A DNA stretch of 64,000 nt from contig JYIP02000005.1 in assembly GCA_001051155.2 (NCBI GenBank), forward strand, positions 1,674,001-1,738,000. Direction: 5' to 3'. The position numbers were made by a program, and so were the translations under genes. The notes below the pieces were generated by a model. That model was given only the letters and a program-made list of their open reading frames with translations, was not told the origin of the DNA and did no database searches. This document shows, one piece after another, positions 59,255 through 64,000 of this stretch. Numbering within the stretch: position 1 is the first letter of the stretch; each line of letters begins with the position of its first letter. This DNA comes from Chrysoporthe austroafricana. Lineage: Eukaryota; Ascomycota; Sordariomycetes; Diaporthales; Cryphonectriaceae.

Positions 59255-61421
59255 GGGGGGCCAAGAGAGACAGACGGCGCCTCTTCGAGCCTCGTCTTCA
59301 GCCCAGCAGATGATTGTCTGTGGGCCTGGCGGCCACTCAAAGCTGACTGCTTGATATTCCTTGCTCCTGCTTGGGAGGAATGGCGACTCGAGATCCAGAT
59401 CTCCACGCTCGAGTGCAGGTCACGGGCGGAGGTGGCCCCAAGGATCGTGTTGTCGCGTAACTGCGTCACTCGTCGCGTAAGTGGAGTGGGGGCCTGGCCG
59501 GTCGATCTACCCAGTACACGGATCCGTGGAGAGATTGACCGGGCAACGAGTGCACAGGCAGTGTGGGTACGACCCGAGCGGGCATGCAATGCAGTCTGTC
59601 TGACGAAGGAAGATGACAGTGGAGCGAGGCGGGACTGCGACGACTGAAGTGACGGAGGAAAAAAAAGAGAGAGAAAGGAAAGGGAAAAGGAAAACAAAAG
59701 AAAAAAAGGAGAGGGGAAGGGAGAAGACGGCGAGGCAATTCGGTGAAGGAGGCGCGCTGCTGCATATACGGAACGAGAACGAAAAAGCAGTGTCAATGAC
59801 CTCACAAGAGAGGCTGGTCATGCGGCATGCAGAAAGACCAAAAGACAAAGTGACGACTCAAATCGACCGCGGCATCCATCAACGAAGAAGTGACTCGAGG
59901 ATGAGATCTCGGAGGAAAATAGTGGGGGGTTGGTAGAGACTCGAGACTTGCTAGGTAGGCGCCTTCGTGGTGGTTTGCCTCAGCTGCCAGCTGCAGGTGT
60001 CCACACCACGGGAACCGTGCTAGGTGACTAGGTACGCGGGGACGGCCCACGCGGAGCCTGACTGACTGCCATAGTATAGCGTGTACAGTACGTGCCATAG
60101 TGCGGCTAGGCGCGAAGCGCGAGGCAACCACCGCGAGTGACCCCCCTCCCTGCTACTGCCTGCCCTCCCACGTTTCCCCCTCTCCCCTCATTACCTAAAC
60201 CCTATCTTGGCCCCAGGCTTCCAGAGCCTTCAGGGGCAGTGAGGGGTTATCACCGCGCAGTGCCACGCTGCCTGATATGTAAGCAGGAGCCAGTAGTACG
60301 CACCCAGTGGCACCACTCCCGCGATGCGTATCCATGGCGCGCGCGGCGCGCTAGACCTGTCGAGTTTAGCCCACCGGCGCCCGAGCTTGCGGATCGTCCC
60401 CGGGCCAATTGTCCAGTGACATCGCGACCGTCTTGGGGCATTTCGTGCTGCATCAGCCCTACCCACAATTCGTCCCCAGGTCCGCCGTTCTCCCGCAACA
60501 CCAGATCAGATCCTGCAATGCAGATAAGAGCCTGCTGGCCCTCGTTGGGTCTCGCGCGACCGTGGACGGGTTCGCGTCTCCATCAAGAATCGCGTCGCGC
60601 CTCACCGGCTGCACATGGCGACGGCTGCGCGTGGAGCGCGTATATGGGGACCAAAGGTGTCACGGTTCGACGTCCGCGCGTCCCAGACTCAATTGCTTAG
60701 CAGGTCCGAGTGATTTCCTCGAGAACGCGGTGCTACGTATTCTGGGGCCCCTGTCTCCGTTGTGACGGTCACCTTGTGCGCCGCCACACTCTCCGACCGC
60801 CACGCCATCGCGTCCCGCCCGTCAGCCTGGCGTGGTCCGCAGACGAATTGTCCCCGGAGAAGACCACGATATCCCATTTCTTCGCCCTGCCCGTTCTCCT
60901 TGCCGGCCACAAGGGACGCGTGCGGTCTGCTAATGTATACAGAAGCATCTGAATATTAATTTTCTTCCCTGTCCACGACGGTCGGGCTGTGGCACATCAT
61001 GAGGGCTTCCTGGCCTGAGATGCCGCGGCTGTGGTTTTTCAAGACGCGGCCTCGTTCAGTGCAGTGGTAAACAGTATTCCGAAGTTGGTGGTAGCCAAAG
61101 CAATATTATATGATTGGGGACATGTTGAAGACCCGCTAGCATTCTGCACTCTCTGCCTTGGGCCGTTGGAGATGTCGCTGGTCATTTCGGAATGGTTGCA
61201 ACTAGTTAGCCGTTCTCCCCGCACACTCCATCCACCACAACCCGACTCCTAGATCGGAACCCCCGTCAAGCCCTGAGCGGGTGCTTACATTGACCGAGGC
61301 CGATTCGCCGCGTCGTGAGGCCTCACGAGTGGGAATCTCATCGCTATGCGTCAAGGGCTGTGCTGTCTTGCCGCGATCGCCTTGCGAATGAATCGCGCCT
61401 TCGCCGACGCAGAGCGCAAAG
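59255..61421. other. Divergent intergenic region between checkpoint kinase and decarboxylase-like gene
   Basis: About 2.2 kb containing both promoters. No supported gene. Frames at 60137-60765 are composition-driven. Confidence 0.4.
59654..59727 (-). promoter_or_regulatory. CT-rich (polypyrimidine) promoter-type tract
   Basis: About 74 bp of purines on the plus strand with a single C (near 59695), so C/T-rich on the kinase gene strand. It lies 400-473 bp upstream of the kinase start at 59254, the same distance as the tract before the 47008 start. Probable core-promoter element by position; not proven. Confidence 0.45.
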
Positions 61422-62530
61422 ATGTCATCAAACAAAGTGAATATCTCGTTCGCGTCGGTCCCGCATGACCGGATGCAGGCACTACAGCATGGCGAGGTCA
61501 GGGCCGAGGGTATCGACCTCAACTTCATCTCGGTCGACCACCCGAGAGACATCTTCGACAGGATGTCGGGAGGCAGGGAGTTTGATGCTTCAGAGTTGTC
61601 TATGAGCGAGTAGTACGTCCTCCCTCGCCCTCAGAGACCGGAGCGTGACCATCAGCTCAACCCCGTGGGAACGGAATATTGACAACGCGGCTCAGCATCT
61701 GCCAATACACAGCCGGAAAGAGAGACTTCACAGCCATCCCTGTCTTCCCATCGCGGGCCTTTCGGCACGGCTTTGTAGCTGTGAACTCGCGGACCATCGC
61801 CTCCCCGAAGGACCTCGACGGCAAGAAGGTCGGCGTGCAGCTGTACACGATGACCGCAGCGGTCTGGATCCGTGCCGTGCTCAAGCAGCACGACGTCGAC
61901 CTCTCCTCGATCCACTGGGTCCAGGGGTCCATGGAGTCGGGGCATTCCCACGGGAAGCCTTCAGCCATGCCACTCGTCAAGCCGGTCGACATCACCCAGA
62001 ACAACACAGGCAAGTCCCTAAGCCAGCTGCTCGAGGAGGGCGAGATTGACGCTACAATCGGGGCGGACCTGCCGAACTGTCTAGGGAAGACGCAGTACGT
62101 GAAGAGGCTGTTCCCGGATTTCAAGGAGAGGGAGAAGGACTATTTCAGGAAGACGGGGGTCTTTCCAATCATGCATGTCGTGGTGGTCAAGACGGAGATA
62201 CTGCAGAGACATCCCTGGATCGCGACGAGCCTGTACAATGCCCTTAATGACTCGAAGGAGGTCGCGCGGCTGCGAATGAGATTTCTCGATTATCTGCGGT
62301 ACATGCTTCCATGGATGCCGGCGGAGCTTGACGAAATCGATGAGGTGTTCCCAGGAGGCGATCCGTGGGTGAATGGCATCGAGCCAAACAGGAAGACGCT
62401 TGAGGGGCTGGTCGAGGCGCTTCATGACCAAGGGCTGATCGCCCAAAAGCCCAGCATTGACGAACTATTTGCTCCTGTGCATGGACAAAATTGGAAGATC
62501 GGGCTAGGCACCACCATGGTCACCAGATAG
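61422..62530 (+). CDS. 4,5-dihydroxyphthalate decarboxylase-like protein (periplasmic-binding-protein fold)
   Basis: Model join(61422..61612, 61696..62530), 341 aa, one 83-bp intron whose removal restores SELSMSEYICQYTAGKRDF. Resembles bacterial 4,5-dihydroxyphthalate decarboxylases, which convert 4,5-dihydroxyphthalate to protocatechuate in phthalate degradation and share the NMT1/substrate-binding-protein fold. Motifs in order: DIFDRMSGGREFDASELSMSEY, FTAIPVFPSRAFRHGF, PKDLDGKKVGVQLYTMTAAVW, SSIHWVQGSM, LEEGEIDATIGADLP, RLFPDF, KTGVFPIMHVVVVK. No signal peptide, so probably cytosolic. The length matches bacterial members (about 330 aa). No phthalate oxygenase, dehydrogenase or transporter lies nearby, so the substrate is open; it may be a general aromatic-acid decarboxylase or a ligand-binding relative. 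Confidence 0.86.
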
Positions 62531-64000
62531 CTAGGCTCAGATACACAGTGGTTTGCCGTGGGATAGTCGATAACCTGATTTGTATGCGGCCTCAGCCTCA
62601 GTGGCCACTCCACGTGTGGTGATAACGCCATCCGCCTCTTGTACGGCCTGCGCCATACCACTTCCACTCGCGATGCAGGGCTAAAGCCGAGCGGATGGGG
62701 ATCTGAATCCAACCTGCGATTCCACATGCTCACCTTAGAAGAATCCCGCTATTTGAATCCCACGTGGCCATCTTGAGCGGGCCAAGAGATGACGAATATG
62801 CTTATCTGATGCTATCTTCGTTAGAATACCACTTCCAAATTCCGAGCGATGTCAAGAAGTCGGAATTCACCCATGTACGGTACACTAAACTAGCGTGTGG
62901 ATGGAGTGGAGAGAGTCCTGGGGAAAAGGCCCGCGTTTGGTGACTCGGAGTTGAGGACCTTGATGAACAAGTTCTTAAAGATACATTGGTAATTAGAGTG
63001 CTTTGTCAATGATTCCTCGCACGACGCAGGCCACAGCCACCTACGAAGCGTGGCTTGGAATTGGTCTCTCTCATTGGTGGAGGAGGATCAATTGACCTGA
63101 GGATGCGCGGCTCAGGATGAGTACATATGACGAGGTCCGTTGGACTAAGCAATTCGTAAGGTCTATTTGCAGAATACTAAGTTTCATATCCGCAGTTGGT
63201 CAGGGCCTGACGGGGCTGTGACTCACGCATTTTATAATGGCTGTCCGAGAGGCATCTTGCGCGTTGTGGAAATTGTGGACTGCTGAAATGCACGTCGTCT
63301 GAGGTTTCTGTTTTGGGAATCCACGTCTGACCATATTACCTTGCATGCACCATCCACTATGGGCGCAAGCCATGCCCTTAAACACGTCCCTAAAGAAGGT
63401 TTTCGACTAAACTAGCACGGCGTACCACTCAGGACGCGAGTCTGCTGTGGTGCTGTCGCTATAGGTGGTCAGGGCAAGGTGGTAAATTTGATCCGTCTTA
63501 CTCCACCCTCAGACATCCATCTTTATGACGACGACGCCCACGACGTGGAATACTGTATGCTGGCGTGTTGCTTACACTCATGAGCTGTTCACCAACGCGT
63601 GCTAATTATAAGCCGCAAGAATTGCTGTTGTACAGTAGTCGATATGCCACGCGTTCCACTGGAACATAAAATGCAGCGTGGGTTCCAAGGTATTCGGAAC
63701 TCGAACTCCGGGCGAGACGGGTAGCATCTCACATACCGTAAGGCGGCGGTTTAGTCTGGCCCGCTGATTCGGTTCTCGGTTCTCGGAAACTCATACTGAG
63801 TCATCCGGTGACAGAGTGCATCCATACTATATGGTAGCAAGCCTAGGCCGCATCTGGCACACCGTAGTCGACTCCGATGAATTCACAGGATCTACCCTTC
63901 CTTCTAGCAAATCTGTACTATGCCACGCAACCTCTGTGAATGCTGACCCCATATCCACGTCTATAAGTATGGACGGTACACCCTCTTTTGAACTGAGTGG
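62531..64000. other. Right-end intergenic, no gene seen
   Basis: The last 1.47 kb has mixed composition, with only short unsupported frames. A GTTCGAG-containing stretch near 63690 superficially resembles a tRNA T-loop, but no tRNA fold can be built. Confidence 0.4.

Noticed and set aside
59255..59805. N-terminal extension of the checkpoint kinase frame to a Met at 59805
   Set aside because: The extension is a translation of a pyrimidine-rich leader (long Phe/Ser/Leu runs) and of the first intron; a short exon at 59218-59254 joins in frame and gives a natural start.
63670..63760. GTTCGAG T-loop-like sequence suggesting a tRNA
   Set aside because: The stem around it does not pair and no A box lies at a suitable distance.

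Overview
The window looks like nuclear DNA of a filamentous ascomycete, most likely a Sordariomycete. The genes have short GT-AG introns (about 50-340 bp), many with CTAAC/CTGAC-like branch sites. Coding DNA is GC-rich. The families present (fungal-type GRASP, Cu-only surface SOD, NCE102/MARVEL, KAR9, a QDE-3/Sgs1-type RecQ, a Zn2Cys6 regulator) are those of that group. I could assemble fifteen protein-coding genes from exon and phase logic. All but one are complete; the TGS1-like gene is cut by the left edge. Every gene model is a reading of the sequence, with no transcript or database support.

Layout. 1-3.2 kb is compact housekeeping DNA: TGS1-like RNA cap hypermethylase (-), divergent from a GRASP/Grh1 Golgi protein (+), which converges on OST2/DAD1 (-). 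3.2-8.4 kb is a gene desert. 8.4-9.3 kb is a GPI-type Cu-only superoxide dismutase (+). 9.3-13.1 kb shows no convincing gene. 13.1-15.1 kb encodes a class-V aminotransferase resembling the N-terminal half of Moco sulfurase (+). 16.0-16.7 kb is an NCE102-like MARVEL protein (-). 17.3-17.9 kb holds a tRNA-derived SINE-like unit abutting a poly-A/poly-T tract of about 210 bp that contains an N. 18.3-24.1 kb is one very large ankyrin protein (1770 aa, five exons, -) with a possible nucleotidyltransferase-like N-terminal domain. 25.5-27.4 kb is a divergent pair: a tiny V-ATPase subunit f gene (-) and a DUF202 membrane protein (+). 29.2-30.5 kb is a Zn2Cys6 regulator (-) with about 7 kb of gene-free, microsatellite-rich DNA upstream. 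37.6-41.0 kb is KAR9 (-), and 45.2-47.0 kb a conserved-looking protein of unknown function (-).

49.0-59.3 kb is a co-oriented genome-stability pair: a BLM/Sgs1/QDE-3 RecQ helicase and an FHA-kinase-FHA checkpoint kinase of the Rad53/CHK2 class. 61.4-62.5 kb is a 4,5-dihydroxyphthalate decarboxylase-like gene (+), possibly of bacterial origin. The last 1.5 kb is empty.

I found no biosynthetic gene cluster, CRISPR array, rRNA or intact tRNA. The best candidates for something new are the NTase-like plus ankyrin protein, the SINE-like unit with its huge homopolymer, and the RecQ/checkpoint-kinase adjacency.
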